Of a stretch of DNA of 64,000 nt, positions 17,612 to 27,293 are shown in pieces (position 1 is the stretch's first letter; every line of letters begins with the position of its first letter). The translations under genes and the position numbers were made by a program. The DNA lies in NCBI RefSeq assembly GCF_000026185.1, contig NC_010694.1, forward strand, positions 3,162,001 through 3,226,000, read 5' to 3'. Origin of the DNA: Erwinia tasmaniensis Et1/99 (GTDB lineage Bacteria; Pseudomonadota; Gammaproteobacteria; Enterobacterales; Enterobacteriaceae). Under the pieces are notes generated by a model. The model searched no databases. It saw only the letters and a list, made by a program, of their open reading frames with translations, and was not told where the DNA came from.

Positions 17612-20140
17612 ATGTTGATACTTCGAAAATTTGTTGTATTCATTTTGGTAGTCCCGACAACTTTTTCAGTATCGGCAACCCAAATGGAAAAAAAGGATGC
17701 AACCAGCGATCTCTATTTTGATCCGGCGCTTTTCCAGGGTAAAAATCTTAGCGAAGCCACTTATTTACGTCTGTCACAGCCCGGCTCAATTGAGCCGGGT
17801 AGCTATAAAATCGATATTTATACCAACGGAACGTATATAGAGCGGGCGGATGTTCGTTTCGTTTTGCAACCCGATGGCACAGTCACGCCCTGTTTTGATA
17901 TTAAGACGTTGCAACATGCGGGTATAAAATTTGATTCGTCACGGCTGTCCGAGAAACAAAAAAACACGCAGTGCGTAGAATTAAAAGACGTTTCTAAGAG
18001 TGGCGTCAGTCGATTTAATCGGCAACAGCTGCGGCTGGATTTATCTGTGCCGCAAAGTGAAATGATCAACCTGCCGCAAGGGTATGTATCGCCTGAAAAT
18101 CTCGATGCCGGGGCGTCTATTGGTTTTATCAATTATCTCACTAATTACTACCATGTCTCTTATTCAGACAACGATTTGAAAAACCAGGATTCAGCCTGGT
18201 TATCCCTTAACGGTGGGGTCAACATGGGAGCATGGCAGTTCAGGCAACTTTCAAATCTCAACTGGAGCCAGCAGCAGGGAACACGTTGGCAAAGAGTGCG
18301 CAGTTACGTGCAGCGACCTTTACCCGCAATGAGCAGCCAGCTTAGTGCAGGTGAACTGATCACGGCTGGCCGTTTCTTCTCTGGACTGAATTATAACGGC
18401 ATCAATATCTCAACGGAGGACCGGATACTGCCCGACTCAATGAGAGGCTATGCACCGGTCGTGCGTGGCGTCGCCACAACGACATCTAAAGTCACCATCT
18501 CACAGAATGGTCAGCAAATTTATCAGACGACGGTATCTCCCGGCTCTTTCGCTATTAATGACCTTTATCCCACCAGCTATAGCGGCGATCTGGACGTTGA
18601 GGTTACGGGCGCGGACGGCAGAACCAGCCGCTTTAGCGTGCCCTTCTCCGCCGTGCCGGAGTCGATGCGGCCGGGCGTTTCACACTTCGACCTGGCGGTA
18701 GGTAAGACCAGGGACAGCGGTGAAAAAAGCCTTTTTGGCGATCTGACCTGGCAGCACGGCCTTAGCAATAGCATCACGGTTAACAGCGGAATGCGCCTGG
18801 CAGATGGATACACCTCTGCCGTCGTCGGTGGCGTATACGGCAGTTATCTCGGCGCTTTCGGCCTTGATCTGACCGCCTCACGCGCAAAATTGCCCGGTAG
18901 CGATTATGTGAATGGCTGGATGTCACATATCTCCTACAGCAAAACTTTCCAGCCAACAAATACTACACTCTCGCTGGCCAGCTTTCGTTATTCGACCTCC
19001 GGCTATCGCGATCTTAGCGATGTTCTTGGTCTGCGCGGATCGTTTAGCAATGACAGAAACTGGCGTTCTGCAAGCTATCAACAGCAGTCACGATACGATA
19101 TATCCATGAGTCAGGGCCTCGCGGAATACGGTAACCTTTTCGTCTCAGGATCGTTGCAGCAATATCGCAATAGCAAAGATAAGGATACCCAACTGCAGCT
19201 GGGTTACAGCGACAGCCTGAAGAACGGGATCTCTTATAACGTTTCGCTGGGGAAACAGTTCACAGACACGGGCAGCAGCAGTCGGAGAAGTTCAGAGACG
19301 ATCACATCGCTGTCATTATCTATTCCGCTGGCATTTACCGACAATCGAGTATCGTCGGTTAACAGCAGCTGGACGCACTCCTCAAGCTCTGGCGATCAGT
19401 ATCAAACCAGTGCTTCAGGCTCAATCGGCAGTGACCAGACGTTAAATTATAATGTCGGCGCACAGCACAGCCGGAATAATAGCCAGACAACGATCAACGG
19501 TGGATTACAGCAATCAACCAGCAAAGCAAATCTGGGCATTAACGCCTCGCGCGGGCAAAACTACTGGCAGGCCTCCGCTATGGCTCAGGGCGCACTTGCT
19601 GTTCATGGGGGAGGCGTAACCTTCGGCCCCTGGCTGGGAGACACATTCGCCCTTGTTGAAGCTAAAGGTGCCAGTGGTGCAAAGATGTTCAACTCAAAAC
19701 AATCGGTCATAAACGATGAGGGGTATACGCTGGTGCCCTCACTGATCCCCTATCGCTATAACATGCTTACGCTTAGCCCTCAGGGCATGGCGGATGACGT
19801 AGAGCTTATTGATAACGAAAAGCGAATCGCTCCGCTGGCTGGGGCAACGGTAAAAATCACGTTCAAAACGCGAGCCGGCACGGCCCTCATTATCAAAGCG
19901 ACACAGGAAAATGGTCAATCCGTACCGTTAGGAGCCGATGTGTTCGACAGCTCGGGCGTGCTGACGGGAATGGTTGCTCAAAATGGCCAACTCTACCTGC
20001 GAACCGATAAGAAAGATGACAATTTAATCGTGAAATGGGGCGAAAATACCGATGAAAAGTGCCATCTCAGTTACCATCTTTCATCCACTGATATTGCAAA
20101 AAAATTCGGAAAAAAAACGGCTCAATGCCGCAGCCAATAG
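17612..20140 (+). CDS. Outer-membrane fimbrial usher, operon 1
   Basis: 842 residues with a signal peptide followed by the N-terminal chaperone-binding domain (YFDPALFQGKNLSEATYLRLSQPGSIEPGSYKIDIYTNG). Next come the 24-strand barrel with plug region (ILPDSMRGYAPVVRGVA … ITISQNGQQIYQT-type segment) and two C-terminal domains ending in KWGENTDEKCHLSYHL, where the Cys pair of the last domain appears. It forms the secretion pore and assembly platform for this pilus. It is the third gene of the operon, 23 bp after the chaperone. Confidence 0.93.
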   Translation: MLILRKFVVFILVVPTTFSVSATQMEKKDATSDLYFDPALFQGKNLSEATYLRLSQPGSIEPGSYKIDIYTNGTYIERADVRFVLQPDGTVTPCFDIKTLQHAGIKFDSSRLSEKQKNTQCVELKDVSKSGVSRFNRQQLRLDLSVPQSEMINLPQGYVSPENLDAGASIGFINYLTNYYHVSYSDNDLKNQDSAWLSLNGGVNMGAWQFRQLSNLNWSQQQGTRWQRVRSYVQRPLPAMSSQLSAGELITAGRFFSGLNYNGINISTEDRILPDSMRGYAPVVRGVATTTSKVTISQNGQQIYQTTVSPGSFAINDLYPTSYSGDLDVEVTGADGRTSRFSVPFSAVPESMRPGVSHFDLAVGKTRDSGEKSLFGDLTWQHGLSNSITVNSGMRLADGYTSAVVGGVYGSYLGAFGLDLTASRAKLPGSDYVNGWMSHISYSKTFQPTNTTLSLASFRYSTSGYRDLSDVLGLRGSFSNDRNWRSASYQQQSRYDISMSQGLAEYGNLFVSGSLQQYRNSKDKDTQLQLGYSDSLKNGISYNVSLGKQFTDTGSSSRRSSETITSLSLSIPLAFTDNRVSSVNSSWTHSSSSGDQYQTSASGSIGSDQTLNYNVGAQHSRNNSQTTINGGLQQSTSKANLGINASRGQNYWQASAMAQGALAVHGGGVTFGPWLGDTFALVEAKGASGAKMFNSKQSVINDEGYTLVPSLIPYRYNMLTLSPQGMADDVELIDNEKRIAPLAGATVKITFKTRAGTALIIKATQENGQSVPLGADVFDSSGVLTGMVAQNGQLYLRTDKKDDNLIVKWGENTDEKCHLSYHLSSTDIAKKFGKKTAQCRSQ

Positions 20141-20161
20141 TCAATTTTTTAAGGTGATCCC

Positions 20162-21481
20162 GTGAGAAAATTTTCTGTGATGTCTATCGTCATCTCGCTA
20201 CTGATGCTTTCCGCCACCGTGCAGGCGACATGTACTCGCACCAGCGCAGGCCAGGTTGGAGACGCTGTAACCGCAACCATCCCTTTCGGAAAAATTAACC
20301 TCAGTGATGACTATTTGCAGCCGCCCGGTACTTTGCTGAGCAGTGTGGTCATACCACCAACCAACTACAGCTACGCGGGTGCCAATGCGTCCAGCGTGCT
20401 GTTTGAATGCGATCAGGCCGATCTTAGCTCAATCTATTTTCTTGTTGCCACTAATGGTGACGATCGGGTGGGTGGATTCTACGATATCGGGGGCCCGGAT
20501 GGGCTCCAGGACGTCTATGCCACGTGGTTTAGTTATACTGGCCTTAAGCTGACAATCGCGGGTAATACGGTCACGCGCTACTGGAAAAAAATCCCCATCA
20601 GCACCTATGCAACAACCAGCAACGGCAAGATACAAATCCGCCTACAGGATATTCCTCCGATGCAGGCAGAACTGTATAAAATCAGTTCCCTGCCCGCAAG
20701 CGCCGCAGCCTCTATGTACTGCGGCTCGGGAAACGGCGGTCTGGGGTTCGCCCGCTCTACAGGAACCAACTACACCTGCAATCAGCCCAATGCTTATATC
20801 CAGCTATCGGGTGAAAGCAACGTGTCATTTGCGTTCGGCCGGGATAAACCTGGTGAAGATAGCGCTTACAGATTCAACTTTTGGTTCGCATCCAATGGGA
20901 TTGGCTATGGCATGCGGGCGTCTAATTCACTGTTTCAAACTTCCAGCTGCGTAGCCCGAAACGTAACGCCGGTGGTGATCCTGCCCGGTATTTCCGCAGC
21001 CAGACTGCAGGCGGGAGACAGCGCAAGCGCTGATTTTTCCGTGCAGATTGAATGCAGCAACGCGGCAAGCTCGGGTATTAACAGCATGCAAACGGCAATA
21101 GGATTCCAGGTCTCTAACGGAGCCTGGAGCGCAGCGCAGCGCCTCGGGCTGGTCAACGCCAGCGGCGGCGTGTCTTACCTGGTGTCAGACAATTATTATG
21201 CCAGTGACATGGCTAAAGGGGTCGGCATTACTCTGCGTAACAGCCAGGGTACGGATATGAACTTTGTCGGGCAAGCCGGCACGATGTCGCTGACAACCCC
21301 AGGAGGGAATGCCGCCGGTTGGTATCCCGTGCTGAACGGAAGCAGTGCCGTTGGCAGCAATGCCACCGGGTATACAACTTATAATCAGTCTATGACAGCC
21401 AGGCTGGTTAAACTGCCGGGCGCTGACGTTACGCCGGGAAAAGTCTATGCAACAGCCTACGTCGTGGTAAAAATGCAATGA
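20162..21481 (+). CDS. Two-domain fimbrial tip adhesin, operon 1
   Basis: 439 residues from GTG 20162 (no better ATG; AAGGTG upstream). Signal peptide MRKFSVMSIVISLLMLSATVQA. The N-terminal half (about 23-260) is a Cys-containing lectin-like domain with no family I recognise. The C-terminal part (from about 265, SCVARNVTPVVILPGISAARL) is a pilin domain ending MTARLVKLPGADVTPGKVYATAYVVVKMQ. The size, position at the operon end and two-domain plan mark it as the tip adhesin. The receptor is unknown. It overlaps the second chaperone gene by 4 bp (ATGA). Confidence 0.8.
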   Translation: MRKFSVMSIVISLLMLSATVQATCTRTSAGQVGDAVTATIPFGKINLSDDYLQPPGTLLSSVVIPPTNYSYAGANASSVLFECDQADLSSIYFLVATNGDDRVGGFYDIGGPDGLQDVYATWFSYTGLKLTIAGNTVTRYWKKIPISTYATTSNGKIQIRLQDIPPMQAELYKISSLPASAAASMYCGSGNGGLGFARSTGTNYTCNQPNAYIQLSGESNVSFAFGRDKPGEDSAYRFNFWFASNGIGYGMRASNSLFQTSSCVARNVTPVVILPGISAARLQAGDSASADFSVQIECSNAASSGINSMQTAIGFQVSNGAWSAAQRLGLVNASGGVSYLVSDNYYASDMAKGVGITLRNSQGTDMNFVGQAGTMSLTTPGGNAAGWYPVLNGSSAVGSNATGYTTYNQSMTARLVKLPGADVTPGKVYATAYVVVKMQ

Positions 21482-22221
21482 AAATAAGAAATACTATGGC
21501 GATACTTTGCCTCACACTGGTAGCAGTGTGCACCAGTGGCGAAGCATTTGCCGGGATACTTGCCGAAAAAACACGGGTTATTTACGCAGAGAACAGCCGG
21601 GAACGTTCCCTTATGCTGGTGAATACTAACCCCTGGCCGGTGATTGTTCAGACCTGGAGTGATGACGGCCGCGGTTCATCGGACTACCCGGACTCGCCGT
21701 TTATTGTTACCCCGGCAATTTTTCGCCTGGAGCCAAGGCAGATGCAGGGGATCAGGATCACCTATAATGGCAGTCAGCTTCCTGAGGATCGGGAGTCCGT
21801 ATACTGGCTAAATATTTACGAAGTTCCACCGCTCGATAAACGTAATGAACAGCATTCGCATTTAACCATGACGATGAATACACAAATCAAGATATTTTAT
21901 CGCCCGGCAGCACTGGCAAAAATCGATAACATAGCGAGCAGGATAAGCTTTATTACCGGACAAGATCGGCATGGCAGCTTTATAGAGTGCCATAACCCGA
22001 CGCCCTACCATATTTCTTTTACCGACATTTATTTGGTTTTAGCGCAAAAAGAAATTAAAGCACGCGGCGAGATGGACATGATGACCTATCCAAAAAGCAA
22101 CAAGCGTTACTATCTAGGTGAAACCGCAGAAAAACTCAGCGGGGGGCGTGCAAAATTTTATTATATATCTGACAGCGGCGCTATTGAGAATAATGAAACT
22201 GTAATTACACATTCTAAATAA
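21478..22221 (+). CDS. Second PapD-like pilus chaperone, operon 1
   Basis: 247 residues with signal peptide MKIRNTMAILCLTLVAVCTSGEAFA, then ILAEKTRVIYAENSRERSLMLVN, LPEDRESVYWLNIYEVPPLDK and IKIFYRPAAL: the same PapD landmarks as the first chaperone, but clearly a divergent protein. It is translationally coupled by ATGA overlap to the adhesin gene, so it is probably dedicated to folding the adhesin while the first chaperone serves the pilin. This division of labour is inference from gene coupling. Confidence 0.9.
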   Translation: MKIRNTMAILCLTLVAVCTSGEAFAGILAEKTRVIYAENSRERSLMLVNTNPWPVIVQTWSDDGRGSSDYPDSPFIVTPAIFRLEPRQMQGIRITYNGSQLPEDRESVYWLNIYEVPPLDKRNEQHSHLTMTMNTQIKIFYRPAALAKIDNIASRISFITGQDRHGSFIECHNPTPYHISFTDIYLVLAQKEIKARGEMDMMTYPKSNKRYYLGETAEKLSGGRAKFYYISDSGAIENNETVITHSK

Positions 22222-22255
22222 GAAGCAACACGATTTAAAAAAAGAAGACTCGGCA

Positions 22256-22819
22256 ATGAGAACAACGTCTATAACAAGCGCGGAAGGGGTACTCATCACA
22301 ATAAAATATGACGATTTTATTGTATCTGAAGGCATCCATTGTTTATTGCAGGATATGATCTTCAATGTTAATGCCGCCAATAAGAAAGATCACAAACTGC
22401 TTATTATTATTAACACAAGTAACTCAATATATCAGTCGGCTTATCATTACCTGCAGGATAGTCACTATGATCGTGTAGTGATGCTATGTTCAGATCTTAA
22501 AGAAAGGATTTTTTGCGGCCTCAATGTCAGACCAATAACTTTCATAAAATTAACTACAAAACTCGTAGAAGTATATGAAATCTTGCATAAAATATTTGCC
22601 GCCAACACCGAACAATGCTCTATTAAACCATTGACCCTAGTCGAAAAAAAAATCCTTCAACTCATTATGGAGAAATACAGTGCTACAATGATCTCCGATG
22701 AGCTTCACATAAACCATAAAACGGCCTACAGCCATCTGAAAAACATGAGTAACAAACTGCTAGTAAGAGATAACGCTGAACTTAACATAAAGATGATTCT
22801 AATCAACGGGGCAGCATAA
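22256..22819 (+). CDS. LuxR-type transcriptional regulator following fimbrial operon 1
   Basis: 187 residues. The C-terminal LuxR helix-turn-helix is at about residues 122-180: LTLVEKKILQLIMEKYSATMISDELHI then NHKTAYSHLKNMSNKLLVRD. The N-terminal part (1-115) resembles a degenerate receiver domain with no clear phospho-acceptor Asp. It lies 34 bp after the last operon gene, so it could be co-transcribed and autoregulate the fimbriae. It is AT-rich compared with the backbone, consistent with acquisition. Confidence 0.75.
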   Translation: MRTTSITSAEGVLITIKYDDFIVSEGIHCLLQDMIFNVNAANKKDHKLLIIINTSNSIYQSAYHYLQDSHYDRVVMLCSDLKERIFCGLNVRPITFIKLTTKLVEVYEILHKIFAANTEQCSIKPLTLVEKKILQLIMEKYSATMISDELHINHKTAYSHLKNMSNKLLVRDNAELNIKMILINGAA

Positions 22820-23009
22820 AAATTTTGACAGGGAGCTACCGATCGGCGGCTTCTGTACTAAAAAATTTTACGACAGGATGTTCACTTGATTATGCTTCAC
22901 TCTATGAGCCTCACCCTATAACACCACTTATTATTTGCCTGACCGGGTGTGCTGACATCCGGTTTTTTAACTTTTGCTCTACAAATATTAAACATCATAA
23001 GGAAAGTGT

Positions 23010-23858
23010 ATGAGTGAAAAACAGTTAACGATCGTCAAAATGGAAAAACATGTTGAGGCAATAAAATCTTTCCCTCACCAAGCGTTCAAAAAATCCATCC
23101 TCCTGCACTATCATTCAATGTCTTACTCTTACAGCAAGAACAAACTTTTTTACAAAACGATTTTTAAAAGCCATCGTTTTGTTTTGGCCACCATTTTAGT
23201 CATCGAGTTTTTCACCTCCTCCCCTCCGCTACTGGCAGAAGTTAAGAGGAAGTTCATGTTATTGGATATGCTAAGTGATAATACCGTTTCGAATTTTCTT
23301 ATTTTCTTAAAAGTGAGCAGAAGAATAAAAACACGAGCGTTGATTGACGATCGAAGAAAACAAGAATTTATCGTGACTGATAAAGGATTAAACGAAACCC
23401 TTGAACTTATTAAGACGATGGCTATCCCGCTCGATTTCTTAAACCCGGACCTCTCACTCAAAACAAAAATAAGTGAAAAAGACGCTCTCAATAAGTTTTT
23501 TCATCATTACGCAGCCATAGTGAGAAACAGATTATTCGATTTCGAAAGAGTCAACAACATTGGCATATTCATACTCAAAGATGCAGGACACATGATTATA
23601 CTGAACCTTTATTGCAATGTTGAAAAAAAACCTCATGGTAATATCGTCTCTCTTTCCCTTGCTGAAATTTCAGCAAGTTGTGGCGTGTCACGGTCTCATA
23701 TTAAGCGAATAATTACAGAAGCAGAACTGGCAGGCCTATTACTGTTTTCCATAGAAAATAAGGAAATCATGTTACTGCCTTCATTCTTCCAGATGACGGA
23801 AGAATATATGGCTTATTATTTTTCCAGCGTGCTAATTGGCTTTGATGCCGATCTGTGA
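23010..23858 (+). CDS. Probable regulator with two winged-helix-like segments
   Basis: 282 residues, AT-rich, not assigned to a named family. Two regions look like DNA-binding folds. A MarR-like stretch lies at about 58-135 (TILVIEFFTSSPPLLAEVKR … LIDDRRKQEFIVTDKGLNETLELI, including the wing and the final helix). A Crp/GntR-like helix-turn-helix lies at about 212-260 (VSLSLAEISASCGVSRSHIKRIITEAELAGLLLF). It starts at ATG 23010 with AAGGAAAG upstream. It follows the LuxR-type gene by 190 bp and probably belongs to the fimbrial regulation module; this is inference. Confidence 0.55.
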   Translation: MSEKQLTIVKMEKHVEAIKSFPHQAFKKSILLHYHSMSYSYSKNKLFYKTIFKSHRFVLATILVIEFFTSSPPLLAEVKRKFMLLDMLSDNTVSNFLIFLKVSRRIKTRALIDDRRKQEFIVTDKGLNETLELIKTMAIPLDFLNPDLSLKTKISEKDALNKFFHHYAAIVRNRLFDFERVNNIGIFILKDAGHMIILNLYCNVEKKPHGNIVSLSLAEISASCGVSRSHIKRIITEAELAGLLLFSIENKEIMLLPSFFQMTEEYMAYYFSSVLIGFDADL

Positions 23859-24179
23859 AACTCACAATTTCGTACCATGCGAATGGAAAAAGATGGCGAG
23901 GATCCGCATGCCAACGCGATTGAATGAAGGTGGATCAAGCACGGTATCCTGCGGCGTACAGGACCTGCTTCTGTCCCCGTGAAGAGCAAAAAATGTCACC
24001 GATGTACCCGCATCCTGCTTCGCTACAGCAGCTAAAATATTGTTGATGCCTGCCGTGTTTTAACAAAGATGAACGAAAGCAGGGGCAGCACATACTTCAC
24101 TGAAAATGCACTATAAGGGACTTTATGGGTAGGATTTGGTGAAAAAGGGTGCAACCAGACCGTTTTGTTTATAAAGCCA
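23859..24179. other. Non-coding stretch before tRNA-Phe
   Basis: About 320 bp with no supported gene on either strand, more GC-rich than the preceding regulators, suggesting a return to backbone DNA. It ends at the tRNA promoter. Confidence 0.4.
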
Positions 24180-24208
24180 TTGACGGCTGCGATGGCATAA
24201 GGTTTAAT
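24180..24208 (+). promoter_or_regulatory. Promoter of tRNA-Phe
   Basis: TTGACG (24180-24185), 17-bp spacer, TTTAAT (24203-24208), then a GC-rich discriminator GCGCCCC before the mature tRNA at 24219. The GC-rich discriminator is typical of stable-RNA promoters under stringent control. Confidence 0.8.
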
Positions 24209-24218
24209 GCGCCCCGTT

Positions 24219-24294
24219 GCCCGGATAGCTCAGTCGGTAGAGCAGGGGATTGAAAATCCCCGTGTCCTTGGTTCGATTCCGAGTCCGGGCACCA
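24219..24294 (+). tRNA. pheV: tRNA-Phe (anticodon GAA)
   Basis: 76 bases with a complete cloverleaf: acceptor arm GCCCGGA/TCCGGGC, D arm GCTC-AGTCGGTA-GAGC, anticodon stem GGGGA/TCCCC with loop TTGAAAA (anticodon GAA), T arm with GGTTCGATTCC, and encoded CCA. It appears identical to the known E. coli tRNA-Phe. In E. coli pheV lies beside speC and is a frequent integration site of pathogenicity islands; here a decayed copy of its 3' end is found at 37.06 kb, bracketing the type 1 fimbrial locus. Confidence 0.98.
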
Positions 24295-24305
24295 CTATTT
24301 AAAGA

Positions 24306-24328
24306 AACCCGCCTATGGCGGGTTTTTT
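24306..24328 (+). terminator. Terminator of tRNA-Phe
   Basis: ACCCGCC, loop TAT, GGCGGGT, followed by a run of T residues, 12 bp after the tRNA. Confidence 0.9.
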
Positions 24329-24394
24329 GCTTTCTGGGGTTCCGGTAAATTTCTGGTCATCTTATCCACAGTTCCCATTGTAAAGACATCCGTT

Positions 24395-25406
24395 TTAGTT
24401 CCATGCATCTTTTGAGGTTCCGCCGCAATTATCCATCTTCCGGTACTGTTCCAGCATCAGATTGTACAGAGACTCACGCGGACGTTCAGTGTTGTGTTCG
24501 CCCGGCCATTTATCTGTAATTTCCCGCACCTCATTCAGCGTACTGAACAGATAATAATCCAGTATCTCTGTCAGGTAAGTCCGGTTTAAGCGTTTGATAA
24601 ACACATTCTGCGTTGGTTTTCCTAGCTGAATAAATTCCAGCCCAACGTCCCGGCTTTCTGCCCATTCGGTCAGTTTCAGAGAGATAAACTCCTGCCCTTA
24701 TCCATCCGTCGCTTATGCGGAGAAACTCTGTCTGCAACAATGCGGCCGGTTCCCTTATCACCCGCGGTGCCGGTATATTCAAATCCACCGGCCAGCTGTG
24801 ATTAAGTGCCTACGGAACAGCCAGTGACGATGGATAACGTGCCGGAAGCCACTACTTCCCTTTACAACAAAAATTCAGCTTCAGCAGGAGTATATACGGC
24901 GTGCTCTTTTATAATGCCATGCGTGGCCTTGGCGGCGCAGTATCTGGAACAGTTTAATGAAGCCGTCACGCGGATAACCGTTCAGCAGCCTGCTGAAGTG
25001 CACTGATAACAGATCCATCACGCAATATTTGGGGACGGTAATGATAAACCGTACGGCTAAGAGAAATAGCCCCCGGGCTTGCCTGATGCTGAGAGAAAAT
25101 ATCTGCACTGGGGTTTTATCAGCTCCCACTGTGCGACCGGCTTCAGAGTTTTTTCCATCATATCTTCAATGCCCTGTTCTCAAAACTCAGAGCGGCGAAC
25201 ATCTGCTTCAAACGGCGGTTTTCATCCACCAGACCTGTGATCTTCATAAGCTCGCTGGCCTCCATACCATCGAATTTTGCTTTCCAGTTATAATAACTGG
25301 CCTCTGAAATTCCGGTCTCACCGCAGACATCCTTCACCGTTCTGCCAGCCTCCACGGGCTTCAGAACGGCGATGATTTGGTGTTCGGTAAAACGGACTCT
25401 GCGCAT
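24395..25406 (-). pseudogene. Degraded IS3-family insertion sequence (orfA and broken orfB)
   Basis: OrfA at 25158-25406 begins MRRVRFTEHQIIAVLK and has GISEASYYNWKAKFDGMEASEL and DENRRLKQMFA, the IS3 OrfA helix-turn-helix and leucine zipper. OrfB is broken: its C-terminus is readable at 24395-24604 (FIKRLNRTYLTEILDYYLFSTLNEVREI, ending KDAWN), while the middle of the integrase core is lost to stops and frameshifts. It resembles the ISEhe3-type branch. It cannot transpose by itself. It lies directly inside the tRNA-Phe end of the island. Confidence 0.85.
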
Positions 25407-25603
25407 AGCGATCTCACCAAATCCGTCATCAGTATGTCGGAAGATCTCTAAAAGTGAATGGCAGCATTATGTGGGATGGCTACACAGATATCTAAACTCC
25501 TTAGTCACCAGGGATACGATAGGTGTTTTTCGGAAAAATATACGTTCATCACAATAATATCTCCCATTAAAATTGAGACAGCTAGCTAACTTAAAAATTT
25601 GGA

Positions 25604-25834
25604 TCAGACAGCGGTGCAGCCTGCAGCGCGTAACTTATTTTGTATCTTGCTGAGCAATAGCGAAATGCGCCTTTCAGTGCGTTTTACAGTATCAGGTGGA
25701 AGACTATATGGTAATTTATAAATTTTGTCTTTTTCATCGGACAGGCATACGACCAGCGTGTATAGACACTGTGGGGATTTAGTTTTACTATATAACGACA
25801 CACGTGAAATAGTTAGTTTATTACAGTTTCCCAT
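25604..25834 (-). CDS. Small uncharacterised frame
   Basis: 76 codons, no recognised family (MGNCNKLTISRVSLYSKTKS at the start, basic C-terminal helix RRISLLLSKIQNKLRAAG). It lies between the IS remnant and a LuxR-type gene on the same strand. The interval 25407-25901 otherwise shows nothing. It could be a gene fragment or chance frame. Confidence 0.2.
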   Translation of the reverse strand: MGNCNKLTISRVSLYSKTKSPQCLYTLVVCLSDEKDKIYKLPYSLPPDTVKRTERRISLLLSKIQNKLRAAGCTAV

Positions 25835-25901
25835 TGTAGCGCCCCTGATATAAGCCTACAGAACGCATAGAAATTTAACTTCCTGGACTCTCGATCTAAT
25901 T

Positions 25902-26669
25902 TCATATACCCGCATGGTTTATACGACTAATGTCAAATGGATAATGGGGCATATTACACCTGTTAGAGATATAAACTTCCTCAATGACATTCCTAAGTTG
26001 AAATGTCGTTGAGACCCCTAATTTAGTCATTGCATTTCGTTTGTGTTGACTAACGGTTTTACTGGATATTTTGTATTTGCTGGCTATTTCTAAATTGCTC
26101 CTCCCCTCCATCAACCCTGTGATTATCAGTATTTCACTGGCTGTAAGATCCGATGCGTGATGAGCAATACCCTTATCACCATACAGCGAAGAAGGAGAGG
26201 AGCTGCAAATAACCTGGTGCATAAATCGTATGATAATATTGATATCGATGACTTTTGGTATCTGCCAACAGACTTTTTCTTTATCACAGGTGTTCAGTTT
26301 TATGAGAAATTTAGTTGGCTTTGAGGACCAGACCAAACACGTTGATGACGGGCAGTTGTTACTCATAAAACGAGTAAAATCATGCCAGTTTTTATAGTTT
26401 TCATCCTGACCAAATGCTTCCATCATAAAAATATCTGCCGGTCCGTTTAATACAACGGAATGCATCATTTCAGCGAGACTGGTTACGACACCAGTAACAA
26501 CCACCGCGTCGCTTATATAATCATTGAGCAAATGGTACATGCTATCTCGGTACAATTCCACCGGTTCCATTAAAAGAAGAGTTTTCTTTTTTTTTGTTTT
26601 ATTTTCAGAAAAAGAAACCTGGGGGTGGCAACATAAAGAACTCAATACAGACGAACGGCGCTCTATCAT
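25902..26669 (-). CDS. LuxR-type response-regulator-like protein near type 1 fimbrial operon
   Basis: 255 residues from ATG 26669, chosen for AAGGAA seven bases upstream; the frame opens 48 bp earlier. A receiver-like domain covers about 30-165 (KTLLLMEPVELYRDSMYHLLNDYIS …), and a LuxR helix-turn-helix about 185-240: LTASEILIITGLMEGRSNLEIASKYKISSKTVSQHKRNAM. The layout recalls FimZ/RcsB-type regulators, but an acidic phosphorylation pocket is not evident. It lies beyond the 3' end of fimH on the same strand, over 600 bp away, so it has its own promoter. It is a candidate regulator of the fim locus. Confidence 0.75.
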   Translation of the reverse strand: MIERRSSVLSSLCCHPQVSFSENKTKKKKTLLLMEPVELYRDSMYHLLNDYISDAVVVTGVVTSLAEMMHSVVLNGPADIFMMEAFGQDENYKNWHDFTRFMSNNCPSSTCLVWSSKPTKFLIKLNTCDKEKVCWQIPKVIDINIIIRFMHQVICSSSPSSLYGDKGIAHHASDLTASEILIITGLMEGRSNLEIASKYKISSKTVSQHKRNAMTKLGVSTTFQLRNVIEEVYISNRCNMPHYPFDISRINHAGI

Positions 26670-27293
26670 TTTAATTCCTTTTTTACTTGTATAAAACTCA
26701 GCACCCAAGGGGAGCACCCACTTATTAAGACCACCCGCATAGAGTCTATTCCACTTGAAATAAGTATTATAAAAAAAACTCTGTTTTTCTCACATTAAAT
26801 ACACACTACATCAATCACGTAGTTAGACTATCAATTTTCATCCTATTAGAGATGAAGAATAAATAATTTTCGCGCCAGTAGAATTGCAACGTTCCAAACT
26901 CACATACCATTCAGATCTAATGCAATTAATAAATGAGCTAACATCCAAAGTGAAATAAATAAATTCCACTCTCATGTCATATTGCTGATATTCATTTTCA
27001 TTAACGATTTACTTTAGCTAAGTAGTCATACCATTACTAATAACTCCAACAAGTTTAATAGTAACAACCTTTTTTTCATTTCGTGCGAACGCTCCGAGAA
27101 AATTCAATTTTCATATATTATAAATCCAAGAGCCTTGCACTCGCCTCAGTGAATATCGGAAAGGGTAATGATCAAAAAAACAAGAAAAAATGCCCGTCAA
27201 TATCGATAATTACCCAAAATTTCATCTATTTTCCTTTTAAGGATTGATTGCAGCGTGCCTCGCACCAGGTGCTGCTTTCGAGACCGTTTGACA
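26670..27293. other. AT-rich intergenic region between fimH and LuxR-type gene
   Basis: About 620 bp with no gene. It should hold the promoter of the minus-strand LuxR-type gene, but no confident -35/-10 pair was picked. No intrinsic terminator with a T run was recognised directly after fimH. Confidence 0.35.

Noticed and set aside
22825..23013. 62-codon frame between the two regulators of operon 1
   Set aside because: Overlaps the next start codon, no family, no conserved features.
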